DNA from: Tribonema minus
Lineage: Eukaryota; Sar; Xanthophyceae; Tribonematales; Tribonemataceae
Length of the DNA stretch: 64,000 bases
Assembly (NCBI GenBank): GCA_017506865.1
Contig: JAFCMP010000035.1
Span: forward strand, 620,001-684,000
Reading direction: 5' to 3'
Below, piece after piece: positions 52,950 through 64,000 of this stretch; the stretch's first letter is position 1; the number at the start of each line of letters is the position of its first letter. The notes under the pieces are model-generated. The model worked only from the letters and a program-made list of their open reading frames with translations, searched no databases and was not told where the DNA came from. Both the position numbers and the translations under genes were made by a program.

Positions 52950-54883
52950 CGCCTGGCAGGATCACGCTGCACCCCGCAGACTGCAAGTCATGCAGTTTCA
53001 GCGTTCCAGGACGCACTGACCTAACGCGCAGCTGCCCCTACCTCGAGTTCAAGTTCAACGGCACCGACCACACCGTTGAAGCCGTCGTCGCCCACAATCC
53101 ACCCTTTCTGCTCGACGACACGCTGAGGCGCTTCACGGAACGCCAAATCACCGGCATCAGCTCGCAGGTGACGGCAACAGGCATGGGCGCTTCTTCGATG
53201 ATGCCAACGTGGCACACCTCGAGAGCAGGACGGCGGCGAACTCGGTCGTGGCTCACACAGCCACTGACTTGGACGAACTGGCGGAGCACCTTCGGCGCTG
53301 CAAGGAACGTCACGGGCACGGGGACGCAGCTACAAAACCTTTCGCGAGGGAGCTCATCGACGTGTGCGCGCCGGCAGCAGCGCGGCGCGCTGCCGCCGAC
53401 AACCTTGGCGCGGACCCGACGGAGCTGAAGGCGGGCGCCCAGTTCAGGTCATGCACCATCGCCAACATGGTGCGGGCCTTCGCCTGCTCCAAGCGCCTCC
53501 TGACGGAAGTAGACGCGGAGCAGCTCATCACCAAGAAGGCGATCGGCGCTTCACGCGGCATGCCCATTGCGGCCTGGAAGGGGGGCGACCCACAAGGCGG
53601 CGGTGTGCTGGAGCAGATGCGCCTGGCGCAGGGCCGCGCGCAGCAGATCACGATGCTGCAGGAGCCACCCCGCGCTTGCAAGCACTGCGGCACGCCCTTC
53701 TACCGCCAGTGGCGCCTGGTGGCCGCACACCGCGTGCTCGCGCACACGCCTTTCAGCACGTGCAGCGGCCATCCAAACAAGGACAAAGTGCGCGAGCTGC
53801 TGGCGGAGGTCAGGGAGCAGGCGCGAGCGGCTGCGCGGTCGCTCGGTGTCGACTGTGCGCAGCAGCACGGCAGCAGTGGCGCAGAGAGCAGCGACGGAGG
53901 TAGCAGTGACGCAGCGAGCAGCGACGGAGGCAGCAGTAACGGAGGGAGCAGCGGCGGAGGCACAGCGACGGAGGCAGCAGTGACGGAGGCGCAGCAGCTG
54001 CGGCAGTCCAGCACATCCCGTCGCCACCTGCGGGGGCAGCAGACCGCGATCGACTGCCAGCAGTGCGGAGGCAGCTGCTGCCGCAGCGGCTGGCGATGCC
54101 GCGGTGCGCTGCGCGCTGGAGGCTCGTGACATCGCAGCGCGCACCGCAGCACGCGCACGCCGCGGCAACGAGCGCGTCGTCGGCAAGTCCTTCAGTCGCG
54201 CAGCACGGCAGGACATGCTGGACGCCATTGGACAGCTTGACGCGCTGGGCCTGGCGTACCCGGACGCGGAGGAGCCCACCGTCAGGCGCCTGCTAGCTGC
54301 GGTGCAGCGCGGCGGCAAGAACGGACTTCAGGTGCTGACTGAGCAGCTCAGCATCTACGACATGTCCAATCAGTCGACGGCGTCGCGGGGCTACATGGGC
54401 CTGTCGATGCAGTCCATCGGCTTGCTGCAGGACACCGCCGTCAACCGCGGTCTGGCGCTGCGCATCATGCTGCCCACTTTAACCACCAGCGGCGAACCTG
54501 CGAGCGTCTTCCTCGCCATGCCCATCGGCCAGCTGCTCATGGCGAAACTTGTTCTCGGCGGCTACGCCGACCGTGGCCTCCCTCCGCACCACCCGTCTGC
54601 GCAGCGCATTGTGCACGAGCTCATCTGGAGCTGCGTGTGCCGCTCCATGCGCAGCGCGCCGGTTGGTACTGGCAACAGTAACTTATGTTCATCGTTGCTC
54701 AACAAGGTCCGCATGTACGCAAACCGGCGACAGCCACCACACATTGCGCGGACGGGTGGTGCGGAGGGAGGTCACGGTCAGCGTAGCCACCGAGAACAAG
54801 TTTCGCCATCAGCAGCTGGCCGATGGGCATGGAGAGGAAGGCGCCCGCAGGTTCGCCGCTGGTGGTTGATGTCGGCAGCATGA
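52950..54883 (+). pseudogene. Left-arm copy of unrecognised Cys/His-containing protein gene, frameshifted
   Basis: Coding-like sequence runs through three frame changes. A first block has two possible metal-binding Cys pairs (HPADCKSCSFSVPG) and DDTLRRFTERQITGISS. Then a one-frame shift near 53175 leads to FFDDANVAHLESRTA, FARELIDVCAPAAARRA, FRSCTIANMVRAFACSKRLL and a second cluster, CKHCGTPFYRQWRLVAAHRV ... CSGH. Next come about 130 bp of a GGAGGCAGCAGTGACG minisatellite (53868-53995), then another frame change to ARRGNERVVGKSFSRAARQD, NQSTASRGYMGLSMQSIG, LRIMLPTLTTSGEP and QLLMAKLVLGGYADRGLPP. The two parts could be one protein or two. I do not recognise the family and no close homologue comes to mind. 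Confidence 0.6.
53868..53998 (+). repeat. GGAGGCAGCAGTGACG minisatellite in left arm
   Basis: About eight degenerate 15-bp units encode Ser/Gly/Ala-rich sequence. A shorter counterpart on the other strand is at 55400-55455 in the right arm, so the array predates or was expanded after the inverted duplication. Confidence 0.8.
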
Positions 54884-56585
54884 TGCGCAGCGCCAGGCCA
54901 CGGTTGATGGCGGTGTCCTGCAGCAACTTGAAGCCAATGGACTCCATCGACAGGCCCATGTAGCCCCGCGATGCCGTCGACTGATTGGAGTTGTCGTAGA
55001 CGCTGAGGTCCTCAGTCAACACCTGAAATTCTGACAGAACTCCGCTCCTGCCCGCTGCGCTGCACCGCATCTAGCAGACCCCTGATGACGGGCTTGTCCT
55101 CTTCCGGCTGCGCTAGGCCCAGCGCGGTGAGATCTCTGATGCCGTTCAGCATGTCCTGTCGCGCTGCGGGACTGATGGGCTTGCTGACAACAAGCTCGTT
55201 GCCACGGCGGGCGAATGCTGCATGTGCGCTTTGATGTCACGTGCGTCCATCGCGCTGCGCACCATTTCATTACCAGCCGCTGCGACAGCAGCTGCCGGCA
55301 GTGGCAAAGTCAACAGCTTCCTGCCTCAATGGCAACAGAAGCTGCTCGACTGCCGCGGCTGCTGCGCCTGTAGCATCTGAAGCATCCATGGTGTCCTTCC
55401 GTCCGTCACTGCTGCCTCCGTCGTTGCTCTGTCCGTCATGCTCCCTCCATCACTGTTGCCCTTGTGCTGCACACAGCCCAGTGGCACGATGAGCTGTCGC
55501 GCAGCGGCTCGTGCCTGCTCCGTGGCCGCTGCCATCAGCGTGTGCAGGTTCTGCTTGTTGGCATGGCCGCTGTACGTGCTGAAGGACGTGTGCGCAAGCG
55601 CGCGGTGCGCGGCCACCAAAACGCCACTGGCGATAGAAGAGCACCCCGCAGTGCTCACAAGTGCGGGGTGGCTCCTGCAGCACCGGCTACGCGCATTGCT
55701 GTGCCAAGCGCATCTGTTCCAGCCCACCGCCGCCTTGTGGTTTCAAATTGCCCCCCGCTCCACGCTGCGCTGGGCATGCCGCTAGAAGGGCAGACCGCCT
55801 TTTCGATAATTTAAAAATTAAATGTGCAGCGCCGTGTCTGCTTCCGTCAGGAGGCGCTTGGAGCAGGCAAAGTCCCGCACCATGTTGACGACGGTGCATG
55901 ACCTGAACTGGGCGCCCGCCCATCAGCTCTGCCGGGTCCACGCCGAGGTCGTCGTCGGCAGAGCGCCTTGCTGCTGCCGGCGCGCACAAGTCAATGAGCT
56001 CCCTCAAGAAACTTTCTGTAGCTGCGTGCTTCGCCCGTGACGCTCTCTGCACTGCTGAAGGTGCTCCGCCAGTTCGTCCAGGTCGGTGGCTGTGTGAGCC
56101 AAGACTGGGTTTGCCGCCGTCCTGCAATCCAGGTGTGCGATGTCGCCATCCTCGGAGAAGCGCTCGCCGCCGGCGCGGCGTGCCTGTTCTGCGTCGACCG
56201 CGAGCTGATGCTGGTGATCTGCCGTTCTGTGAGCCGCCTCAGGGTGTCGTTGAGCGCATGGGTGGGTTGTGGGCAATGAATGCTTGGACAGTATGGTCGG
56301 TCAGTGCCTTCAAGGTTTGAAATTGAACTCGAGGCGGGGGCAGCTGCGCTGAAGGTCGGTGCATCCTGGAATGCTGAAACTGCACGACTTGCAGTCTGAC
56401 GGATGCAGCGTGAAGACGCATCCTGCCGGGCAGGCATCTGCAAGTTGCTCACGACTGGAGATGACGACGTGCAGGCCGCACATAAGCGCCTAGGTGTTGC
56501 CGATACAACGAATCTCGGCAACTGTACAAGACAGCGCATTTCGACAACACCTGGGCGCACACGCAGCACTGGCAGCGCCTGACGT
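54741..56585 (-). pseudogene. Right-arm copy of the same unrecognised protein gene, more decayed
   Basis: The minus strand carries counterparts of the left-arm blocks: NDTLRRLTERQITSIS, SFLRELIDLCAPAAARR, EPPRTCEHCGVLFYRQWRFG, NQSTASRGYMGLSMESIG, LRIMLPTSTTSGEP, MPIGQLLMAKLVLGGYADRD. Several frame changes separate them. A run of A/T-rich sequence (CGATAATTTAAAAATTAAATG) near 55803-55822 replaces part of the left-arm coding sequence. The CxxC ... H pattern is partly kept, suggesting the protein was once under selection. Confidence 0.6.
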
Positions 56586-57246
56586 ACCATATTACATCAT
56601 GATTGCTCATTTAAAATAAGCCTATGGGGCAAGTGATTGGCAAACTTCACTGCGCTCATACACTGTGTTGGCAATGAAGCGCCACCCTTTGTTCGTGCTC
56701 GTAATAATGTGCCCCCCCCCCCCTCTCCCCTTGTTCAGCAAGTGCAATCCTTCTTGCATGTGCACTGTCGCACGTCGATTATCGTCAAAAAATGCAAGTC
56801 AGTCACAAAAACCTTGTGTCGTCCACACTATAGCACAAGTAACTGCTGCTCGTGGTGCTGCTGCACTGCCAGAGTACAGATACTCAGCATGCTGCGCCAT
56901 TGGTATTGCGACACCTTGCGTAAGCTGAGCGCCAGGCTTACTTAGATGCCACAGCCTAACATGACTTGAAATATAGTGCTAACTTCATATTGATCATGGG
57001 CTTCTTCAACGTGCGGTAGGGGACCATGATGCGACATGCTAATCAGGCCTCAAGATGCATTCAATGCATCCAACTCTCTTTTCGGGCTCACAAAGAGGGC
57101 ACCCCACCCCCCTTCTTTTGCCCCAAGAAGGAATTCGCCCCATGGGCATAGGAATTTATTGTCTCTAAATATCGTTTAAAAAAAAAGAATCACATGTAAA
57201 AACGGTTTACTCGAACCATCACCAAACCTAATGATTTTGGGAAAAG

Positions 57247-57288
57247 GATCATGTCATACTTCGAAGTATCATATTCAGAGACATGATC
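57247..57288. repeat. Nested inverted repeat in AT-rich block
   Basis: A 9-bp inverted repeat GATCATGTC ... GACATGATC encloses the perfect palindrome ACTTCGAAGT. It could form a hairpin or be an end of a small inverted-repeat element. Confidence 0.6.
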
Positions 57289-57932
57289 AGCCTGAGCCAC
57301 GGGATACTCGACGTTCAGATTCAATTAAGCTCACAAACTTCAAAAAGTATGCCAAAATACACAACAGACATCATGTCAATCCACAACAGAACAATTGCCC
57401 AAAAAGTATTTCAGGATTATCATTCGAAAGGTTAACTACAGCGAACACGTAAGCGGAAATAGATATCAATTAGGGAGACGGATTAAAAGATCGTAGAGCT
57501 CTATGTTAGAAAATATAACTAGCGTTTTTTTTTCAGTATTCATGGCTATGAGTCACCACTGTGACAATTTAAGCCAAGTAGGGTGGCTCAAGCTATGGAC
57601 ATGGTGCGTACAAAGTACCTCCCTGCAAATGCAAATGGGACTTTTCACCCAACTCTGGGGTGATCTGACCGTACGTACGACTCATTTTCTTCACAGACGT
57701 CCACCGCTGACAGCTCCCAACAAGGTGCAACATGTTGTGTACACCTCCAGGCCAGGGCCGACCACCACCGATGCTGTGCCGCCAGTGCAGCCTCTGCCAC
57801 CACCACTGCTGCAACACCACCATGAGGACTACCACCATGCGCACTGTGAGTCAGTGACCACCACTGGTCACCGGTACAGCATCTTGCGACGCATCTGTCA
57901 AAGTCGCCACGTCGACCGTCGCAACACAGACC

Positions 57933-58250
57933 GTGACGTATATACCCGTGCCCGCCACTGCCTTAGCTTTATATTTAATGCATGGAGTGCAGATATTCAC
58001 AATCCTCTGCACTGCAGTTTCTTGCGCTGGAGGTTCATGTATGCTGACTCGCGCCGCTGAGTCAGGGCTGTTGTTGGCGCAGAGGGTAAAGGCAAGCGGG
58101 GGGGCTGTGACACCTGAGCTCATCCGCCGTTGCTGGGCTAAAAGCGGCGTAATGCTGCCTCTTGACGGTAGTAGAGATGCAGATGGGGTGGTGTTGCAGT
58201 TTGAAGAAGCACCAGCGGCTGCTGACCAGTCTGCAGCATCTGAGTCTTAG
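57933..58250 (+). pseudogene. Possible DDE transposase tail (pogo/Tigger-like), fragment
   Basis: Only the block VTPELIRRCWAKSGVM followed by an acidic tail ending QSAASES resembles the C terminus of pogo/Tigger DDE transposases, where a 'pattern of T-x-x-I-x-x-C-W' precedes the end. The catalytic Asp residues and helix-turn-helix domains were not found nearby in any frame. Treat as a weak lead. Confidence 0.25.
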
Positions 58251-61200
58251 CCTGAGACCACTGCTGATGGCAACATCAGTGATGGCTCTCTGCTGGATGA
58301 GTCTGAGGGCGAGCTCGGGGGCGAAGAGTCTGAGTCTGCAGCTGATGGCAATCTCTGACTAGCTGCTTGCCTACTCAGCGTGCGCGCTCACGCCGTTTGT
58401 TGCAATGAGTTCATCTGGTCCAATAACACGGCACCCACACTGATTGGCATTGCCATCAAATGCATGCACGTGTGTCATAACTTATTTGGCCACCGTGCTC
58501 AACATTGAGCTGCATTTGTTGTATATTGAACATGCTGTTATGTTGCACTTTCAAATTGCTCTGGCAGTTCATGTTGCTTGTGGATTGGCGTGTTATCAGC
58601 TTGGCAATGGCGTGTTTTGCCATGTACTTCTGCTCTTTGCACTATTTCAAGTGAGTGTGTGCGCCAACCTTAGGTATGTAGGTGTACATATGCCCATTGA
58701 CATTAATGGCGGACTTGGCCTTGGGGAAGGATGGGAGGGAGGGGGTATTATAATCCGTTTCCTGCGGTATCATGCTTCATCTTGCAGACTAGTTGCTTTG
58801 GGCAGTGCAACAGCTCAGAACTACATGTACAAGAGCAGGCCTCTGTGAACGCTCATTTTTGGTGTCACTTGTGTCTTGAGATCACCACCATCGTGCGCCA
58901 TTTCCTGCTCTAGAGCTGTGCCGCAACCTGGTCTGCTATCAAAGCCCAAAGGGCGCCAAGCTGCAGCGGCAGCAGCTGTTGTCAAACGTCATCATGGAAT
59001 GCTGCACGATCACAACAGTGTTGTTGCCCATCCTCCTGAAAGGCCGCCTTAAGGTGCTGCTGTTGCATCAGTTACGAATGACTTTACGCTACGCTGACCC
59101 TGATTCAACAAGAGGATCAGATGCACGGTCATTACCAGCACTGATGGATGCACTGCTCACATGTGCTGCGATGTGTGTATTGCTGACGCAAACTTGCTTC
59201 ACCTTTTCCGTTTCTGCACTTGGGCGTTTTATGATTGCGCCACCTGCGGTTTGATGACTGATGCGTGCACAGCAACTCCCTGAAGAAATACTCTCACTAT
59301 CCCACCACTCGCCGCACTGGACTTCGCTGTGTACTGCATGATGTCGACCGTGACCAACAAAATTTCACAGTTGGCCGAATACTTCACATCTTGCAGTTAC
59401 ACTTCATATTTCAATGAGCACGACAAAAGTTCAACAATGTGTATCTGCTAGTATGGTACCAGAACCCACGCAAGCGCATGATGTCCAAGAAAGGCGCCCA
59501 ACCAGAAAACCGCTCGCCAATAATGAATCAATGAACCAGATTTTCTCAGCCCAAACGCAACCCAGAAAGCCACAAGGCAACCGACGCAATGATGCTATAA
59601 TGAGGTCTGTCAAGACAAGAAAATTGTCGGAGTTGAGTTGTACCAGTTGATGGCTGCATTAGACACACCCAACTATGTGTTTCGATGAAGTTGAGGTAGG
59701 TTGAGATGTGATACTGCACGCTGAGTGGTGAAATTGGAGATGAAGATAGCTAACAAATTAAAGGTCAGAACCACCATTGGAGTGTGATATCTCATCAGGA
59801 TGAATGAAACCTTAAAAAATTGAGTGAGTACTCTATGGTCAGCAGGTGCGCCTGAAAAAGGGCTACAACGTGACAGCACCAAACTTCAACAATACTTCAG
59901 CGTTGGTGTCATCATTGGAGAAAAGCATCGTTTGCATTTATCGATGGGCGTTTGGGGGTGTGTATGGGCTAAGCGAGGCCATCAGATGCTGAGTTTGTAG
60001 TCCAAACTTTCCTCAATGGTGAGCGTCATCTCTATGTTACCATGCCACATTGAGAGGGCATCAAATAGACATTGCGGGAGCCGCCCACCTGTTTGTCTCT
60101 GTAAGGAGGGGTTGGGAGCCATAAATCGCCTAGCGTCCTGCCTTGTTGCTCGCACTGGTGTCCTGCACAAGCAGTGATGACAGAGGGCATGCGAATAGGT
60201 CATTTGCTCATCACACGGCCAGTGAAAGGCGCACTAGCCATCCTATGCACTTGTAAGCATTGATGCATAATCATCCAGTGTACTGTACACCAGTCAAAGC
60301 GACTGTGGGTGGGTGCAGGGAAGTTACTTGCAATAGAAATCAACAGCAGACGCGACACAACAAAAAAACCAATCAATGCAGAGCTAAACCTGTCGGACCT
60401 TCAGGAAGGGAGATGATGCGCACACAGGCTACATCTTGGAGGGCCGTTATCCATGTGGTGGTGCCATTGCGTGTGCACAACTAGTGCAACAGCCACAACA
60501 GAGCGTCAACAATGCTACTTGAAGATTACACAAGGGTAAGGTCAGGATTGGGACTGAACCTAGTAGTAGTAAAACCTGAACCCCAGGCAAGTCTCGTGAA
60601 CAAGCTCGCAAGACAACGATGGCACTTGCAAGTGCCACTTAAACCACTTGGGCCACCGACTGGGAAAGCTGGCCACTCTCTCCGTAGTGGCACAAAGGGC
60701 CACCGAGGCCTTCATTGGCATCAAGTAGACCTGGATGCTATATAGAAAAGCGACAAAGGGTGAGGTTAAAGCCTATGTACTGATATAGTGAAGTTCCGAG
60801 AATGCAAAATGTTGAAGTAGAAGAATTAAATCTGAGCATGGAAGTGAGCATAAATTTAAGTTGCATTGTTAAAGCAAACCTCATCCCAATGATTATCTTA
60901 CCGTGCCCTTACCGTGCCGGTTGGGTGCTGAGGTAGCTACGTACTGATAGTCTAGTCAAGATCCAGGAATTGAAAATTTGAACTTGAAGAAATGAATAAA
61001 TTTGAGCATGGAATTACTGAGCATAAACTAAAGTGGAACTGTTGAAGCTAACTGCATCTTGATGATCAAGCTCATTATGCTTGAGTTACATCATCCAAAT
61101 CGTGCATTTTCAGTAAATGCTATGGTGAAGTTGACAATTAGTTGCGACATTAGAAAGGCTGCTTTATGTTGGCAGCGACTTTCAGCGTATCTGTCGTTGG

Positions 61201-61610
61201 GGTTCGTCACCGCCACCATGTTGAACATACACGTATATTCAATATCAGTTTGGCGCTGGGCTAGCCCTACTCAGGTGCAGCGAACAGCCGCCATGTGCCA
61301 TGCACTATGACACAACCAAATTGTTCTGCACTGCACAATTCGTGCAACATACTGAAGCAGCAATACATTCGCCAATGCAAAACTGTACATTTAAGTATGA
61401 TTCAACCACAGTGTCAGCGCTGTCTCTTCCGACTTGAACACGTGTCTGTGCATACCTATGACCTATGTATTGGTGGCACTACAGAATGACATGAGCACAT
61501 CACACTTACAAAAGTTTCTCGCTGCGCCATCCCGCCGCGCATACACCGTGACCGCTGCCCCTGATGCTCATACACAGTACGGTCATGGGCGTGTGCGATT
61601 ACGTTCTCAC

Positions 61611-62863
61611 CGAATAATTGGACTCAGGGTCATCGTTGACGCCACTTGCGATGCTGCTGTCGGCCTCCGCGCCCACAGTTGCGGGTACAGAAGCCACTGA
61701 GACCCGGCGGCCCTTCGTCTTCAGCCCCTCAGCGCGGTGCGTTGCCGGCGTCTGGTGAGGTGATGGTGTGCGCGAGTCCCATCAGTTAGAGGTCCTGGTG
61801 AGCCCGTCCCAGCGCTGACCTACCGTGATCTTACACTTTTGCAGTGGCCGACGCGGCTCCTGAGAATCAGACAAGATGTGCAAGCGAGGGTGAGGTGATG
61901 GTGCTACCAGGCAATCAGATTGAATGCTCTGGTGTGGCAGCAGTGCTCCGCAAATGAACATGTGTGCGCACAATACTTGCATCCTGCGCTAATGCACATG
62001 ATGCATGCAGCGCCACCACGCATGCACGTGTCCATGCGCATGGGACAAGGTACGAGCTCAATTTCACGCACAAGAAAGCGCCCCACTCCTAAGGAAACGG
62101 GGGCGAGCGACCTGGCAAGAGACAGCCTCTTTTGCAAGTTGTGCTTGAAGCAAGTCAGAGATTATCACCTCAATGTTTGCCTTGAATCTAATACGAATGT
62201 GCGCCACATCATGGTGTTTGCTTCCAGATCATGTTGCGTGCAAGCTGTGGCACTACATCGGCATTGCCATTAAACAGTGCTGTTGCCACGCAAAGCACAG
62301 TCAACACCACCACGCTCTGGCGATGCCAGCGCCAAAAGTGCTAGCAAAGAATATGCCGCAGCAAACTTCAAAGCCATTATGCACAACTTCGTGTACGGTG
62401 GGCACACCTTGAAAGTGGAGACACTGTGCCCTCTGCAGGCCGCAAAGCATGGCCTCAAGCTTAAAGACTGCAGTACGATACGTGCTACGCATCAATACGC
62501 TGCATGCGGTCAGCGCTGTGCAGCAACACCGCACGTGCTGGCGAGCCAGCGCCAGAATACGCTGCAGCTTAAAAAAAAGGCAAGCGTGGCATCACTTTTG
62601 TGCATCGGTAGTGCGGAGAGCCGCACACGCTACGTGATGTAAGGAGGCTCAGGCCCTGAGGGGTCAAGAGCGTATGCCGGTGCATACGCGAGCATCAGTG
62701 GCTGCAGTTAAGACCAGGTCTCAGTTGTCTGCCAGGCGTTGTTTCCTGCATGCTTACTATGCGGAATTTTGAACAAAGGAGTACATGCATACAAACCACT
62801 GTATGCTGTCAAACATACCCATACCTCGAAGTTCAGGTGTTCGTTGCCCGCGCCGCCGGCCAT
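61611..62863 (-). CDS. Possible start of an unrecognised minus-strand gene (two phase-compatible exons)
   Basis: Exon 62863-62825 begins with ATG (MAGGAGNEHLNFE) and ends in phase 0 at a GTATGG donor. Exon 61751-61611 begins after an AG acceptor and ends in phase 0 at GTGAGA, coding TPATHRAEGLKTKGRRVSVA then VPATVGAEADSSIASGVNDD. The acceptor's neighbourhood (GGTGAGGTGATGGTG) is duplicated at about 61890-61908, as seen in the window's firm genes. KGRRVSV resembles the autoinhibitory site of type II PKA regulatory subunits (RRVSV), but no cyclic-nucleotide-binding exon was found to the left, so this is not a functional call. Confidence 0.4.
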
Positions 62864-64000
62864 CGCGCCCTCCCTTAGCTGACGCCACCCGAAATGCTCT
62901 CATCGTCTGCACTGCTTTCGTTGCTGGCGCTGCCCTGCGGACCAGCGGTGCAAGCACGTACCATAAGTCGTCTCCTTCAGTGAGCTCGTGAGAACCGCCC
63001 GACCCTATGACAAAGCAGTAAGCAAAAGCGGTATGATTCGACACTGAATTTGTTGATGCTCTCTGGCACCCGCCCAGACCTTATGGTGGTAAGCCGCCCA
63101 CACGAAATCTGTCATTTGGCATTAATGCGGCAAGAGCGGATGCTATCCGATGCAGCAGCATAGCGGATGAAGATATTGCTAATAGAATTGGTACATGCGA
63201 TTCAGTAAGCACACATGGCAAGAGCAATACATAGTACTCATCCAGAGGGGTGGTGACCATGGATGCAGCACAACAGCAAATTCGCCAGTGAGCAGTATGT
63301 ACGTACCTCATGCACACCCTGTATGACATTTGAAGCACAGGCATGAGTCACTTGCGATGGCCTGTGTCAGCACAACCTCTGGTTCACGAAGCCAGCTAAT
63401 GGCGATGCCTCTGATTTTACATTGCCTTTTTCTACTTCGAAAGCATTGTCGCAGATAGTCACTGAAAAATTTACTGATCAGGCTGAGCTCAGGGCAGCCT
63501 GGAGCAGCAGCGATACAAGCACCTTTTCTCTCTGAAGAAAAACACATTACTACAAGGCAAACGTGATCTCGTGATATCGTGTTGATGTAGCCAGCCTCGT
63601 ACCTGTGCTTGGCCTGAAGAGCTGTGCCCTGCCCCTAGTCTCCTGCACTGCCCTTCAAGTCTGAATCGTCGTATCCATCTTGACGAATTCAGACTTGATG
63701 GCTCGAGCTGTCCAGGCAGGCGACCATGAGGGGGCGTGGCTGCTCCTTGCTGCGGAGCTGTCGGTCGTCAGTCCGTGATGACTTTTGTGTGAGCAGTGTG
63801 TGGAGCAGCATCGGCTGCTGATTGATCTGAGATTTTAGGTGACACGCCACCGTCAATACTACGTTACCGTAGTAAGAGGGGAGCAAAAAGTGCAGATGCT
63901 GACCGCTGCGGCGGCAATTAATGGCACGTGTGCCGCCGCCATTGCAAAGATCAGGTCTGCCCGTTCTGCCACCACCAACAGCAGCAGCCGCTGCTGCCGC
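62864..64000. other. Right-hand end without a supported gene
   Basis: It holds an 11-bp inverted repeat CAAGTCTGAAT ... ATTCAGACTTG at 63658-63699. Near 63912-63945 the sequence GGCGGCAATTAATGGCACGTGTGCCGCCGCC can also fold. No coherent exon series was found on either strand. Confidence 0.4.
63658..63699. repeat. 11-bp inverted repeat with 20-bp loop
   Basis: CAAGTCTGAAT and ATTCAGACTTG are perfect reverse complements. Function unknown; it could be a terminator-like hairpin or a palindromic remnant. Confidence 0.7.

Larger units (their letters stand above)
52882..56585. mobile_element. Large inverted repeat (two ~1.75-kb arms, 128-bp spacer), putative mobile-element relic
   Basis: Left arm is about 52882-54612 and right arm about 56585-54741 in reverse complement. 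Correspondence runs along the whole length: GTCAGGCGCTGCC at both outer ends, CTCGAGTTCAA, GACACGCTGAGGCG, CGCGGGGCTACATGGGCCTG, and at the inner ends GGCGGCTACGCCGACCG / GGTGGCTACGCTGACCG. The arms differ by many substitutions and indels, so the duplication is old. Both encode the same unrecognised protein. No transposase, reverse transcriptase or integrase was recognised. Confidence 0.75.
56590..61610. other. AT-richer region without a supported gene
   Basis: GC content drops, most clearly at 57080-57560. There are no exon-edge arrays and no TTAGGG blocks. At 57247-57288 the inverted pair GATCATGTC / GACATGATC flanks the palindrome ACTTCGAAGT. An open stretch at 57933-58250 ends with VTPELIRRCWAKSGVM, which recalls the end of pogo/Tigger-type DDE transposases, but nothing else of that family is visible. 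At 59640-61060 repeats around TTGAGCATGGAA-T are seen (60830 and 61000). Confidence 0.45.

Noticed and set aside
58979..59254. Hydrophobic open frame as a membrane protein
   Set aside because: No homology, no splice context and no codon bias like the firm exons.
1..64000. tRNA or rRNA genes
   Set aside because: No cloverleaf with recognisable A and B boxes and no rRNA sequence was noticed by eye; a covariance-model scan was not possible.

Overview
The window looks like nuclear DNA from a flagellated single-celled eukaryote, probably an alga. It is GC-rich and has many long introns. Exons prefer G or C at the third codon position, introns carry scattered TTAGGG-type repeats, and there is a gene for a motile-cilium protein. 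Nothing bacterial is seen (no operons, ribosome binding sites, rRNA, tRNA or CRISPR). A haptophyte or similar alga would fit, but the lineage cannot be fixed from the sequence.

Three genes can be rebuilt exon by exon with matching splice phases. (1) Minus strand, 19595 down to beyond position 1: CFAP44, a WD-repeat protein of the ciliary tether complex that holds inner-arm dynein f; 19 exons and about 717 codons are in the window and the C-terminal half is off the left edge. (2) Minus strand, 35557 to 25127: MFAP1, a spliceosome B-complex protein; 10 exons, about 530 residues. (3) Plus strand, about 38063 to 49606: a mitochondrial carrier resembling the yeast Yhm2 group; 12 exons, about 332 residues, first exon unsure. 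A fourth plus-strand gene (last three exons 21192-23842) is real by splice phase but unrecognised. CFAP44 and gene 4 diverge from about 19.6-21 kb, gene 4 and MFAP1 converge at 23.8-25.1 kb, and MFAP1 and the carrier diverge from 35.6-38 kb.

The most striking feature is a repeated intron architecture. At over 20 splice junctions the neighbouring intron holds one to four extra, same-strand copies of the exon edge together with its splice site and some adjoining intron, often at 90-200 bp spacing. Most copies keep an intact GT or AG. The introns therefore look as if they grew by tandem duplications spanning splice junctions, leaving many decoy splice sites beside the true one.

The right part differs. 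From 51.3 to 56.6 kb there is a decayed C5 DNA methyltransferase and a large inverted repeat (arms of about 1.75 kb, 128-bp spacer) whose two arms encode the same unrecognised Cys/His-containing protein in degenerate form; this looks like a mobile element relic. From 56.6 to 61.5 kb the DNA is poorer in GC and has no exon set I can support. Two phase-compatible minus-strand exons at 61.6-62.9 kb may begin another gene.
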